The position numbers and the translations under genes were made by a program. Positions 1-12,319 of a stretch of DNA of 64,000 nt are shown one piece after another. Under the pieces are notes generated by a model. It was not told the DNA's origin and searched no databases. It saw nothing but the letters and a program-made list of their open reading frames with translations. Positions within the stretch are counted from its first letter, which is position 1; each line of letters begins with the position of its first letter. The stretch covers positions 4,644,206-4,708,205 of the forward strand of contig JAAONU010000018.1 in NCBI GenBank assembly GCA_012932295.1. The letters run 5' to 3'. Source of the stretch: Cyclina sinensis (taxonomy: Eukaryota; Mollusca; Bivalvia; Venerida; Veneridae).

Positions 1-1683
1 GTCATTTATGGGGTTGTACAATAAACAGATCCCTGTCAAGTTATAAAAACACTATGGGGTAGGTGTTAGTATGCTAATCTACTTTCCTGGTGACTGTGTA
101 TGATGGCATAATACTATATTTTTGGGTTAATTTTTATCTATTTCAGGAGCCATATAATATAACTTTAAGTTGACATAAGTAGTGGAAAAAAGATAATTAT
201 GTCTTAATTTAAACTTGGTAAGGCTAAAATGCCAAATCAATTATTACACAGATTATGTATTGTCATTTTTTAAAATTAACTTTTTTGTATGTAGTGAAAC
301 TTTTCTTAGATAAACTTGAAAATGAAATGTTCAGAATTTTTTTTTTAAACTATTATTATATAGATTATAAGGACAGACTGAAATTTTATTGACATAAACT
401 TTACAGTTTTTTTGTCATACAATATATACATACATATAGAAAAAAATAGATGTCATGTGATATGAAGGTGGTTTAAAACAAACTTACCTGCATAATCAAA
501 TAAAATTCTGTGATAATTATAATGGTAAATTCTGTCAAAATTTTCCTTGTTATAATACCAATGCTCACAATATCTTACAGGACCTTGCTTCCTAATCAAC
601 AAATACCATCTAGATTGATAATATGTATTTGGATGTTAACATGTAAATATTACCTCAAATTCAACGCGTTAATGGTTGATTTTTTTTTATCATGATAAAA
701 AAATATAATATATTTAATTTTGTGTTCTTTTGTTTTTAAATTGATTTGAAATAAATAATTTTATTTCAGATTATCATAAAACATAAGTATTTGACTTTAT
801 AAAAGACAGCAATATTAGTAGTTCACACCTTAACACATTCTATATTGTCTGCGTTTTCCAATACTTCTCTTTATCTATATAGTCTGCAAAGGTGTGAAGC
901 CTTCTTTACCTATGTGGTCTGCACTACTCTATATCTTTATCGTCTGCGTTTTAACCAGACCCAGTATCTTACAAATTTATTCTTCACAGTTTTCATTTAA
1001 AACGGAAGACCGATCTCAAATGAAATTTTGGAAATAGGCCTAATATAGAGGCATTGGAAATAGATTCGAAGTAAGGCATTTGTAAGATCAATGCTATGAT
1101 AAGTGACACCTTGAATTTTCATTTAAGTAACCTGGAATCATCGGGACACAAAGTTTCAAACTATTTCAGTTCAAAAGATGAAAATATTGAATACTTTTTG
1201 GGCAATATTTTTTCGGACATGAATTCATAAATTTGTCGACCTGTCTCCTGTTAATGTAAGGGTTGATGAAGACAATTTTGTCCATTTCTTTCTTGCTCTG
1301 TTTCAGTGAAATTTCAATACTGTAACATTATGGGCATGCGTGGGTAGTTAAAAATGATGACAGACGTGAGGCACAGACGTCATGCTTTTCGTCGAACCGG
1401 CCTCAACTGCTCAAGTCAAATGGGCCCAAAAAATTTAAATCTGCCTGAATTTTTATCTTAAAAGTTATATGTTGATAATGGTTATTTTAATAATGACATT
1501 TTTCAGTGAATTCACCCTTTATCAAACTGTCTCTTGATAGTCTCAATAATGCGACTTCAGGCAGGATACTCAGAAGGCGGATATTGACCATTCAAAAAAT
1601 AGCACAATGTTCACTTTTTTAGTACAATTATTTGGACTAGTCTCTTAAGGACTCCACTAAGCTTGCCATGTTAGAACAACACA
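1..1683. other. AT-rich non-coding stretch
   Basis: No gene recognised on either strand; the only reading frame over 60 codons (510-695) has no family resemblance and lies in AT-rich sequence. About 838-950 holds four degenerate copies of a short unit ending in GTCTGC, each preceded by a pyrimidine-rich run, probably a remnant of a dispersed repeat. The block at 1320-1410 (GACAGACGTGAGGCACAGACGTC) looks like low-copy repeat sequence but cannot be assigned. Confidence 0.5.
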
Positions 1684-3525
1684 GTGGAGTGGACACGTAA
1701 TGACAAACCATTAGATAGAAAAAGAAGAATATTTACATATATTAAAACAAATAACACAAAACCATTTTGGCGTTATGTGAAAGCAAGAAAAGAAGATAAC
1801 GTTGGTGTTGCTCCCCTCAAAGATAAAGGCCAATTAAATTGTGATAGTAAAATGAAAGCAGAACTTCTAGTAAAACAATTTGAATCAGTATTTACCAAGG
1901 AAGATAAAAATGTGAACTTACCTGAAATTCCTACTCGTATTGAAGAAACATTACCAAACCTAAATATATCAACAGGTGGCGTTTTTAAACTTCTTAAGAA
2001 CTTAGATATATCTAAAGCAGTCGGACCTGACGAATTACCAACAAAAGTTCTTCAATATTGTGCAGAAGAACTAGCACCAGCAATCTCAACTATATTTCAA
2101 ACATCTACCGACTCGGGAAATTTACCCTCGGATTGGAGAAATGCCTTCGTTTCACCGGTCTTCAAAAAAGGGGACAGACACCTCCCAGAAAACTATCGAC
2201 CTGTATCATTAACTTGTATTCTTTCCAAACTGCTGGAACACATTATTTGTCGGCACATCTTGAATCATCTGGATAAATACAAAGCACTTACGTCATTGAA
2301 TCACGGATTCCGAAGCGGCTTCTCATGTGAATCACAACTAATTGTCACCACTCATGATCTTTTATCCATGTACGATAATAACGCACAAGTAGACACCATC
2401 ATTTTGGACTTTAGTAAAGCTTTCGATACTGTTCCCCACAAAAAGCTTCTTCACAAACTTCACTCCTATGGCATCAGAGGAAACTTACATACTTGGATCG
2501 CCAACTTCTTGATGCAGCGCAAGATGAGTGTAGTCGTAGAAGGCGAACAATCATCGTCAGTAAACGTGGGTTCTGGAGTCCCACAGGGTACAGTACTCGG
2601 ACCATTGCTCTTCTTACTACATATTAACGATCTTCCGGACCATGTAAAATCACAAGTGAGGTTGTTTGCTGATGATTGTTTACTATATCGCCAGATCAAG
2701 TCCCAAAAAGACCATCTCCAACTTCAAAAAGACCTAGACAATCTCCAAACCTGGGCATCTACATGGGGGATGAAATTTAACTCAAAAAAATGTTACCTGC
2801 TTAGTTCGAAGTCAAAATCAATGCATTTCTACAACATTGATAACAACATACTCCAACAAGTTCAAGTCAATCCTTACCTTGGTATCACTTTCTCGGATGA
2901 CATGAAATGGTCAACACATATTAGTAACATCTGTAAAAGAGCTAATTCATCTATTGGATTCTTAAGAAGGAACTTACGCCATTGTCCTAAACCATGCCGC
3001 AAAAATGCCTACCTAGCCCTAGTCCGCTCCAAATTAGAATACGGATGCACTATCTGGGACCCTTATACCAAAAACGAAATTGATAAACTTGAACGTATAC
3101 AAAGGCAAGCCGCTCGATTTATTACTAATAACTATACTTCTAGGGATCCAGGGTGCGTTACATCAATGCTGGAACAATTGGAATTACCAAGCCTCCAAGA
3201 GCGCAGAAGACTACACCGGCTTACTTTCATGTATAAGGTAGTGGAAGGGCAAGTACCGGCAATTAACATACGGGAATACCTAACTCCTCAGGGCATTAGA
3301 CAATCTGTAAGAGCTAAATCATATAAAGACCATATAAGTGATAACATTGTGGAAAAATCTGTGTGTAATAATCAAAAGTGTTACAAACCAGTATATGTAA
3401 AAACAGAAAACTACAAAAATTCTTTCTTCATCAGAACAGTGTTAGACTGGAATAAATTAAGTGACTCTCAAGTGTGTTCATCAACAGTTCAACAATTTAA
3501 AAACTCTATAAAACTTTGTGACTAA
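1684..3525 (+). CDS. Reverse transcriptase of a 5'-truncated non-LTR retrotransposon (jockey/CR1-like ORF2)
   Basis: The frame is open for 613 codons and encodes the RT half of a LINE ORF2, which copies element RNA into DNA at the insertion site. Visible RT motifs in order are LDFSKAFD near residues 241-248 (first catalytic Asp), GVPQGTVLGPLLF near 298-310, and LFADD near 327-331 (catalytic Asp pair). A C-terminal RT-associated segment follows, with LVRSKLEYGCTIWDP. The APE endonuclease that should precede it is absent and an in-frame TAG sits at 1672, so this is a 5' truncation. The nominal first codon is GTG and is not a real start. No stop or frameshift interrupts the RT, which suggests recent insertion. 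A four-copy ACAGAT tail follows at 3584-3607. Family-level assignment (jockey or CR1) is tentative. Confidence 0.85.
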   Translation: MEWTRNDKPLDRKRRIFTYIKTNNTKPFWRYVKARKEDNVGVAPLKDKGQLNCDSKMKAELLVKQFESVFTKEDKNVNLPEIPTRIEETLPNLNISTGGVFKLLKNLDISKAVGPDELPTKVLQYCAEELAPAISTIFQTSTDSGNLPSDWRNAFVSPVFKKGDRHLPENYRPVSLTCILSKLLEHIICRHILNHLDKYKALTSLNHGFRSGFSCESQLIVTTHDLLSMYDNNAQVDTIILDFSKAFDTVPHKKLLHKLHSYGIRGNLHTWIANFLMQRKMSVVVEGEQSSSVNVGSGVPQGTVLGPLLFLLHINDLPDHVKSQVRLFADDCLLYRQIKSQKDHLQLQKDLDNLQTWASTWGMKFNSKKCYLLSSKSKSMHFYNIDNNILQQVQVNPYLGITFSDDMKWSTHISNICKRANSSIGFLRRNLRHCPKPCRKNAYLALVRSKLEYGCTIWDPYTKNEIDKLERIQRQAARFITNNYTSRDPGCVTSMLEQLELPSLQERRRLHRLTFMYKVVEGQVPAINIREYLTPQGIRQSVRAKSYKDHISDNIVEKSVCNNQKCYKPVYVKTENYKNSFFIRTVLDWNKLSDSQVCSSTVQQFKNSIKLCD

Positions 3526-3583
3526 GGCGCACTCCCTACACCGTCGTGTTAAAGCCAAATTTTGGTCTCTACGACGTACCCTT

Positions 3584-3607
3584 ACAGATACAGATACAGA
3601 TACAGAT
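3584..3607 (+). repeat. (ACAGAT)4 tail of the LINE
   Basis: Four perfect hexamers lie 58 bp after the RT stop codon. Several non-LTR families end in a short tandem array instead of poly(A), so this most likely marks the 3' end of the retrotransposon. Confidence 0.6.
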
Positions 3608-3627
3608 ATTTATATATCATTTTATAA

Positions 3628-4816
3628 GGAAGTGGCTACGGTTACGGAACCGTAATCCTAGCCTCCGAGTCTAGGATTACGGAAGTTCCGTAATCCTAGA
3701 CAAACCCAATGGAAAAGGCTACGGTTACGGAAGTTTTTTTTAAGAAGCGTACTTTCAACAGTTAAAGATAAAAAAGCATGCCAAATTTTATTTTTTTATT
3801 TATTACACAAACCATTTTACCAAATTTTCATTATCAAACTGTCATTCTGTAGGCCATTTTGATTGTTGTTGTTTTAGTAACGAACTAAAGTTAAATATAG
3901 TGGTCATCTTCACACTGTCAGTCACTTGAGCGTTCAGTTGAAGTTGGACAAGTTATATATATATTTTTTAAATAAAATGTTGAAATGTAAAATCGTGTAA
4001 ATCTATTTTACATGTCCATCTACATCCAGGCCACACCACGAGGAGGCGCTCAAACCCGCCAAAATTTGTATTTTTACAAGTTTTTTTTTTTTTCCATCGA
4101 AATTGTTAGCTCTTGGTTTTTGTTACATGTTATTTCATTTTTTACTTTGTTCTTTTCCTTTTTTGTCATTGTTTTGTGAATTTAACATTGATTTTGAATA
4201 AACATTTTTAAGAAATGGAATTATTGTTGTTAAAAGATCATTGCATTATAATTTGCACATATCAACATGTGTTCGTTCTTCGTGAAATATGTTATGTTTT
4301 GTTGTTGTTTTTCTTTTAATTGCCATCCATTTTCATTTTTATTTGGATCATTCTCTATCCTTTTTTTAAAAAAAATCTGACTACATGTTGTAAACAGTCT
4401 TTAAGAACTAAAACAGCCCTTGTTAGGACCATTCAAATTATTGAAAGAAATCCTTCTTGAATTGTCGTATTCCTTAAAAAACATTCATTGATAACTTCCA
4501 AGTTACATAGGCGAAGGAAATTTATTTAGTTTCATTGACAAATATAACCCCCACCTCAGTCGTCTTTGAATGGACAATGACATTTACCAGAACAACAACC
4601 AAGATGGAAAATCATAATATTAGTGTTGGCTCATTTTGGAGAAAATGTAATATTTGAGACAATTAACGGTTTATCACTCAATTTTCTGTATGTAACTCTT
4701 CTTTAAAAAGACTTCCGTAACCGTAGCCTATTCCTGTAGGTTTGTCTAGGATTACGGGACTTCCGTAATCCTAGACTCGGAGGCTAGGATTACGGTTCCG
4801 TAACCGTAGCCACTGC
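3628..4816. mobile_element. MULE-like non-autonomous TIR transposon, copy 1
   Basis: A 1189 bp element with long terminal inverted repeats of about 110 bp. The left end begins GGAAGTGGCTACGGTTACGG and the right end is its near-exact reverse complement from about 4708 to 4816. It is flanked by a perfect 10 bp direct repeat, CATTTTATAA, at 3618-3627 and 4817-4826. Long TIRs with a 9-11 bp target duplication are the pattern of Mutator-like elements. Each TIR is itself palindromic, with CTAGGATTACGG repeated in inverted orientation, and could form a cruciform. No transposase frame is present. A related copy lies at 27214-28740. Confidence 0.8.
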
Positions 4817-5289
4817 CATTTTATAAATCAAAGTGTTTTAGTGATCTTGTATAGTATGGCAAGCATCAAAACACATTTTAAAGCACAGTGTATGAGTCAT
4901 GCAGTATCACTAGTACTGGTAACAATATGTCTGTCCTTATCATTAGCACATTTCTAATTTCATCTCACTCATTGTCAGTTTTCCTCATAATAACTCAAAC
5001 TAATCACTATTACAGTAACATCAGAGACTGTCTCTGGTAACATTTAACACATATCCAATATAACACTTACATAGGTCCATCAATGTAAATAAACTCTAAA
5101 AATCAACAGAACAGAACAGAATCAATACAGAAAAGATATCAGTCATAAATTGTTTTGACATAAAGACAGCATAAGAAACTTTTTTTGGACAATGATTAAA
5201 AAAGATTAATAACATGTAATTATTGTTTGTTTCTCATGTATTTCTTATTTCAAAACACAGACAGGTAAAAGAAGATAATCAATTATCGC

Positions 5290-5445
5290 ACATATACACA
5301 TGAAAATCATTTTCCAGTCATTCACCCACCTTTGTAGATTGTCAAGGTCATACTGCAGTGCCTTGGTGTCCTCTGTTGATCTTATCTTCCTGTACAACAG
5401 TTTGTCATCAGCGAAGAGCCGGCTTGTCAATTCTCTCTTGTAAAT
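5290..5445 (-). pseudogene. LINE reverse transcriptase remnant
   Basis: On the minus strand the translation contains SRLFADDKLLYRKI followed by LQYDLDNLQRWVNDWKM, which is the RT catalytic motif and the following helix seen in jockey/CR1-type ORF2. Only about 50 codons are recognisable; both sides run into unrelated AT-rich sequence. It differs from the RT at 1684-3525, so it is a separate, older insertion. Confidence 0.6.
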
Positions 5446-6256
5446 CTTCTTTAACCAGAAATCACACAGTTGCAAGAGAATTAGAAAAATTGCATGGTAC
5501 CATTATCTAATAGGGTATAAACGTAATAAAAGCAGGTCAAAAGTTTTTATTGTTGAAAAATTAATGCAACCAGCTTTAATTTAATTCAGAGATTTTGACA
5601 GCAAAGACCAGGTGAGATTATATTAAATGCATTCTACTGGACAACTGTCAAGGGGATAGTCTTGCTTTTTTACCTCTGAAGATGAACAGATTTTACAGGC
5701 TGTTATTTTATGCTTGTTCACCTTGAAGACACCTTCTTAAACGGTTGAACAACTAAGAAAATATCAGATCTATAAAAGTGGTTCAGCTCTTTAAGCATAA
5801 TGAATAAGGAGCAATATATTGTTTGGGATTAGGGGTTGACCTGTTTTGTTGTCCAAACCTTGATGAGAAGTTTCAGAGATTTGATAGGGCAGTTGCCTTG
5901 TCACAGTTAGCCAGATTAAGAACAGTAGCTCCCAAAAGAAACCTACTCATCTGGCTATTCCAGTATTCAAATTTGATTCAATCTTATGAAAGTTTTCAGC
6001 TAATATTTTGTGTTAATTATATCTCCACAAGTTTGAATCAAAGACAAAAATATTGGAAGAAGTTGGAACAGGATTTTTGTTGTTACATTTAACGGGTATG
6101 TGACCATTATTTCAAAATCACTCTTGATTATAGATAAAATCATACATGGGTCGAAAGGGTAATCATTATCTTTCAGAACATGTAAACACAGTTTCTTGGG
6201 TTATTTCAACTAAGAATATATTCTAGCAGTTAACATTTCTTTTTCTTGTTCAGAAA

Positions 6257-9200
6257 ATGAGTTTTAGTGGACCTTCTGAAGGAACTTTACCAGGATTTTC
6301 ACTGAAGAAATTCGAGTCACAAAATGAAGTGGATGAGAAGAAAAAGAAAAGACAAGAAGAATGGGAGAAAGTTAGAAAACCAGATGATCCAGAGGGTAAT
6401 CTTTGCTTCTATCTGATTGAAAACAGTGTTAGATAGTTAAAAAATTAAATAATTGAATGAACAGTTCTAAGCAGTTTCCATATCAGTTATAGTATAGTTT
6501 TTACATTTTAGTCCACTCACAGTAAAACATGTGTCATATATCACCTGTTGAAGAAAACTTGAAAATGACTGGAAAAGTAGATTTAGCTTCTGGCAGAATG
6601 GATGCTAAATATACAAATTTGTATTTACTGTATACTTTGCAGAGGCTCCTGAAGAAGTTGTAGACAACAGAAGTTTGTATGACAAATTACAAGAACAGAA
6701 ACTAAAGAAGGATGAGGAATTTGAAGAAAAAGTTGCCTTTAGTATGTAAATAATCTGTTTATCAGCATGGTATGAATAAAACTGCTCTCAGAGACAGAAC
6801 ATCACTACCTACTGCTGTTGTGTAAAGCTTTGTTTCTATAAAATTTCTAAAATTTTCTATTCACTATTAAATTGATTTAACTTCAGTGTAATTCATGCAT
6901 TATATTGCATTTCTGATGTTACTTTGACTTTTTTATCGTGTGCAGGAAACCAGGTTAGGCGTCTGGATGCAGACGAAACAGATTTCCTAGATTTCTGTAC
7001 TGAGGTACAACAAGAAATCAAACAAGAGCGCAAAATGGAGGAAGAGTTGGTCTTATCTGAAATGAAAATATCCTTTCTAAGTGTAGTATAGGTATAATAC
7101 ACACATGCCTGTCAGCTAGTTTTTATAGCACAACATTGTAGAGTGATTGCTTTGGGAATCAGAGGTACCCAAGTTCAAATCAAGGTCAGGGCAAGTGGAT
7201 TTTCTGGTTTTTATTTTGCACCCAATGTAAGAAAATTATGACTGTGGATGTGTTGACACCCTTAGAAAGTCAAACAAACATACAGTACTCCAAGAACTCA
7301 AGGTAAATTATGAGAAGGTGATATTATGTAGATTTGATATGGCACTTCTAGTCCTTTGCCTATCATCTAGCTTTTGTGGCAACATAGTGGAGTGTCTACT
7401 GTGGGCTGAGGTTACCTTAGTTTAAGTCTAGCTTAGAGTAAAGGAATTTTTCTGGTTGACATGTTAGATTTACTTTTGCTTTGTTTTAACTAAGGATGTA
7501 AGTGAACATTGGAATGTTCAAATGTTCATCCCCGATGCCAAACATTCAAATGTATTTCAGGCATTTGAATGTTTGGAAAAAAAATATCAGTAACATTTTG
7601 AAATTTTTATCTATTTTGTTTTCATAAGAAATGAGATCATAAAGTGTTGAAGAAGTGAGAAAGGCGTTGTAAGCAGGTGAATTCACACCTATTGTTGCTA
7701 TTATTTTCACATCTTTGGCTGGTAGACCTTACACGTGTCGTTTAATGCTGGTGGCCTGTGTTTTAGCAAGTGTCACCTACAATGGGTAAGACTTAAAATT
7801 CTGGTTTGTCCATGTCAAAGAGAAGGTCCAGTTAGGGGTTAAACTTGGAGACAGAATGATTGTGTCACAAGAAGAAACCAAATACACAAAAGTATTGGTC
7901 AGTTATTGATAACCCAGCTTTTGATTCTCACATAGAATTCTCAAACAATTCACATCTTTATCACGTAAATCATGCCAGCTTCAGTTTCGTTAAACGTTTA
8001 AATGATAAAATAAACTAATTTTGCCATCTCTAGTAACTGTTTTAACTTATAAAGCAAGTTAGAAATTCTTTGAGTTCTTCCATTTTGAAATTCCTACTTA
8101 AAAAATAAAACAATAATTTTCCTGTAATAAAAAGTAACATTGTTTTTACATGTATTGTATGCAGAGCTCTAGTTTCTGTATCTGTGGCTGTTTTGGACAC
8201 AAAACTCAGCTTGTGTTAAGAAACAGATGGAAAATAGTGTAGCATTCATCCTGAAACCTTGTGATCGAATGATTTTAATGATAATTGGTTTTATGGACTA
8301 TTTCTTAACTAGCTGTAAGATGCAAAAGTTGTGAAATTAACTGAAACGAAACCAGAAGAGAAAAAGCCACGACCGGTAACGCAGCAGCAGAGTAAACGAT
8401 CTCAGATAGCACTTCTAGCAGGAGCTGTGAAGCGGAAAGGGTCAGTTACTAAAGTTGATCCCTTAACATATTTTCATAATTTAAAACAATTGGAAGTATA
8501 CCCTGAACACTTACCTAAGTTTTTTCAACAGCATACTAGTATCAACAGAAACATTTGGTGAGATTTTGCTATTATTGCCATTCTTTGGAAAACTATCTAT
8601 TGAAGGGATTCTTAGATCAGTAGATGAAAGTTTACATACGGTAATTTAAGCCCAGAACAGTGCATTACATTTAAAAACAACATCTATGTTAGCAATTTTA
8701 AAAGGGAAATTTCTTTACTAGCCTTTACTAGAAACAGCTCTTTTAAATTTTGACAGCTTAATTAACAGTTGAGATCATGTAAACTTTAATCCATTGATCT
8801 GACCCTTCAGTGGATCGTTAACTGATCTGAGAGGATCAATTTCTTAAAAGGAATGTGTGGGTGAAGTAAAGAAAGCAAATACTGAATAACTCTACAACCA
8901 TAAAGTACCTCAGTCTAAACTAATTTGCTGTTAATAAATGATAGTTATATATTTTAGGTCTGAGGATTCATCTCCAAATAAAAAATTGAAAACAGAGAGT
9001 ACAGAGGGTGACAATAACCCAGAGAAGTATGTTTAAATTGTTGAATCATTTATAAGAAGGATAATTATTTAAGACTGAAACTAACAGCTGCATGGGTATT
9101 TAGGAAAAACAGGGAAGATTAGCTCATTAAAATACAAAGCACTGAATACATCATTATTATACATGTAGTAGCAAATCAACATCAGGGCTACTGCCTTCAA

Positions 9201-9634
9201 ACAGTATTTCTAAAAAACTTTTCACTCGTAGGATAATTCTGCAGCTAAAAAATAAATTTTCATTTCTATGTAAAGAAATTGATGTTGTTGCTTATATGAT
9301 TTGTGTTTACATAATGCAAAATATTATTGCATATTTATACTATTTAGGTCTATTTTGACACACTTCATATGAAAAAAGTAGAGTTTTCGTTTAACATTTT
9401 AGAGTTCAGGCAACAGAACATAAAACAGCCTCTACAGAAAAGAGTTCCAAGACATCACCTTCATCCCAGTTAGCACGTGTTATAGGTGTTCGTCCACGGG
9501 CATTGCCTGGACTTACAGAATATGTGGACTCTAGTGACTCTGAGTCAAGCAGTAGTGATTCCGAGGTTGATTTCTCACTATCTGGTAGAAGTAATGTTGT
9601 TATGATTGCTAAACAACAGTTACAACAACAGTGA
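6257..9634 (+). CDS. PSME3IP1: PSME3-interacting protein (FAM192A/NIP30 homologue)
   Basis: Coding exons: 6257-6395, 6643-6741, 6946-7080, 8320-8440, 8958-9026 and 9403-9634, giving 795 nt or 264 residues with all phases compatible. The family protein binds the nuclear proteasome activator PA28-gamma (PSME3). The N-terminal half has the NIP30 signature: a charged run ending RQEEWEKVRKPDDPE, then EVVDNRSLYDKLQEQK, then VRRLDADETDFLDF. LLAGAVKRK follows in exon 4. The C-terminus carries PGLTEYVDSSDSESSSSDSE, matching the acidic serine cluster that casein kinase 2 phosphorylates in the vertebrate protein. Human length is 254. The start follows an acceptor at 6252-6253, so a non-coding first exon must lie upstream but is not identified. 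The exon 3 end at 7080 is the weakest boundary and a small extra exon cannot be excluded. Confidence 0.88.
7110..7460 (+). repeat. Two degenerate tRNA-like SINE remnants
   Basis: In intron 3 of PSME3IP1, sequences near 7127-7190 and 7375-7435 share a layout: a leading AACATWGTRGAGTG block resembling a pol III A box region and, about 35 bp on, a degenerate B box (GTTCAAATCAA and TTTAAGTCTAG). The two look like diverged copies of one tRNA-derived SINE. Assignment is weak. Confidence 0.3.
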
Positions 9635-11304
9635 TAGCCGAGACTTTGATAATATTGTTTGGTTGCTAGGCATTATATGCAGGAACAACTGACATTTGAG
9701 TTAACAGGAAAAGTTCCTGTTGCTAGGCATGTTTGAAAACACACATACAAAGGAATTTACTATGCAGAATCGCATGATGGTTATTAGGCAACATACAGTA
9801 ACAACACCATGGATAGTTCAGATTTAAATTATTTTGATTTTTCTTTGGAAATAGCAGGAAAGTTCTAAAAAAAAAAATTCATTATGTGATTTTTTTTCTA
9901 GTTTTCAATATTGTTCAGGTACAAAAGATATGAATACCTTGAAGGACGAAGTTAATATTGATTGGAATCCCGATTGTCAAATGTAAAACAGATAAGTCTA
10001 GGATGTGATCATTTAATTAAAACATTTCAGGCTATTCTTCGGAGTCAGATAGTTGTGGTTAAAACCTGTGGTTGTGTGTCAGTCTGGAAAGCAGTGAGTT
10101 TAGGCGATTTGAACTCTTATCCACTTTTAGTACATTGTGATCTTGAAATGGCATTGAGTATCTGAAACATTTGATGGGCTCAGCTGGCAATTTATTTAAG
10201 GACTTTTAACTTCACTTAAAGACACTATCAAAGCACTAAGTTTTAAATGTATGGGATTAATTTAGAACAATCCTTACTTTTGAACTTTGAAGTATGTCAA
10301 CACAAAAAAAAAACACAACATGTGATACATAACTTGAATCAGTTTGTAGAATTGAATTATAGACTTATCTACAACTTACTCTCTTAAGTTTGAATAATGA
10401 ACTAAAATCCTTCCAGATTCTCATGTCATATCACTTTAGTTGTTACAGTTGAAATGGTTAAAATCCTTGCATTGTTCACTTCGATATTGAAATAAATACA
10501 GATAATTTTAATTTTTTTTTTTGTAAATATGGCACCAGAGAAACAAGTGCTTTGTTGTTTCCCTTTACATGACCTAAAAATCTCTAAATATTACCTTGAC
10601 CTTTGGGCCACACATGGTTCTTGCATGTAGTGGTATATATATTTATGGTACTTTCTATTTACTGAAATTACGAATACAAAGCAAGGGACAGCATCATGCC
10701 AAATTGGCAGGGGTCAATGAGTTATGTTTTCTCTTGTTAATTTTAGACTTTGTAAAATAGTTTTATATGTTGCACAACTTGGTTTGCCTTCTCGTTTTAA
10801 ATGACCTGTAATACTGTGATAACACCAATTCTATAGGTAAAAGATAATGTTTAACGTTGTCGGGTAGCTTTTAAAGTATGTGGTCATCCAAAACATCTTG
10901 AAAATAAGTGTAGGCAAAATGTACACATCTCATTTATCAATGTAATCGATATATTTCAAAATCCTGGCTAAGGTTAACAGATAAAATTGAGCAAAATCCA
11001 AACTGCAACCACATAGCGGCCCAAGTTAAAACCTAAGGGGAGAGAACCCTGCATTCATTAAGTGCACATAAAAGTATTTCTTCTAGCAGTTATAGAGACC
11101 TCCTCAGGGGTTGACAATGCATAAAAAAGAAAGTGTTTATATAAGTAAAAATTCTGGTTGTAGTTGTGAAGAAAGTATATAAACAAAGTTACTGCCTAAG
11201 TTTTTGTTACAGAAACACATTGTAATATAATTTTTCACACTTAATCGGTAAAAAATTTGACCCGTTAGTCACTGGGTAGATTAATCTTGACATTTGTATA
11301 GAAC
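9635..11304 (+). other. PSME3IP1 3' untranslated region and downstream non-coding DNA
   Basis: AT-rich sequence after the stop codon with no second gene. A plausible transcript end lies at the AATAAA at 10491. The 67-codon frame at 9962-10165 has no recognisable domain and lies in the presumed 3' UTR. Confidence 0.45.
10491..10496 (+). terminator. Candidate polyadenylation signal for PSME3IP1
   Basis: AATAAA 857 bp after the PSME3IP1 stop, followed within 20 bp by a T-rich tract. Chosen as the first canonical signal after the stop; the real cleavage site is not shown. Confidence 0.4.
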
Positions 11305-11395
11305 ATAACATAGTGGCACAGTGGTCTAGGTAGCTGCTATAAATTCTACTGATCTGAAGGGCATGGATTCGAATCCTGTTAAAATTATAATTTTT
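11305..11395 (+). mobile_element. tRNA-derived SINE head
   Basis: An A-box-like block (GTGGCACAGTGGTCTAGGTAG) is followed 35 bp later by a good pol III B box (GGATTCGAATCCT). The flanks do not pair into a tRNA acceptor stem, so this is a SINE head and not a tRNA gene. The 3' part is not defined. Confidence 0.5.
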
Positions 11396-11660
11396 TTTAT
11401 TTGGTTCTCATTATGTATTGAAGCATATATCTTTTTGTAATAGTAATACTGTATACTAACTAAAGAAAAAAACTTATAGGCTAAATTCTGAGTCAGTCCC
11501 TTTAAACTTGTGAAATGTAAATTTTTTAGCATTTCTTTACACTGTTGATTTTAGCAAAGTAAGCTAATATGATAAAATATATAAATAATATTCCACACAG
11601 ATTGCTGGAACACTAAAATGTCTGACAAGAAACTGATGTCCTACTGTCTAGTTTGTTAAT

Positions 11661-12319
11661 CCCCTTCCGCAAAGCAGGGAGGGGATTATAGGAATGGCCT
11701 CCGTCTGTCAGTCCATCCATCTGTCCGTAACACTCGTGCCCGCTCCATAATTTTTAAACTGCTGAAAATTTTTTTACTTGGCACAAGTGATCACCATTAT
11801 GAGACGATGTGCAGAGCGCAATAATTGGATTGCTACCCCCAAGATCAAGGTCACGTAGGTCAAGTTTAAAAACTCTACATTTCGTGTCCGCTCCATAACT
11901 TTTAAACCACTGAAAATTTTTTGAAATAACTTGGCACAAGTGTTCACCATTATGAGATGATGTGCAGAGCGCAATTATTGGGTTGCTACCCCAAAGGTCA
12001 ACGTCACACTTAAAGGTCAAATATCCACATTTCACGTCTGCTCTTTAACTTACTAACTTGGCTTACGAAGTTTTTTAATTACTTTGCACAAATGATCACC
12101 ACTATGACACGATGTGCAGAACCCAACATCCAGTTTGCTTCCCCCAAGGTCAAGGTTAAATGTTCTCCATAACTTTTTGACTTTATGGAAGATTTTTAAT
12201 AACTTGGCACAAATAATTACTATCATGAGACTATGTGCTTATAATATGCATGGCACAACATCAAGGTCATGGTTGGTTAAAGGTCAAGAAGTACACATTC
12301 ATGTCCGCTGCGGAAGGGG
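11661..12319. mobile_element. Pearl-like TIR element, CCCCTTCCGC family
   Basis: Begins CCCCTTCCGC and ends with its complement GCGGAAGGGG. Between the ends lie about four degenerate copies of a roughly 140 bp unit marked by CTTGGCACAAGTGATCACCATTATGAG and by AAGGTCAAGGTCA. A GTCTGTCAGTCCATCCATCTGTCCGT tract sits just inside the left end, the reverse-strand form of the ACGGACGG tract seen in the other elements. Overlapping reading frames here are by-products of the tandem core. Confidence 0.7.
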
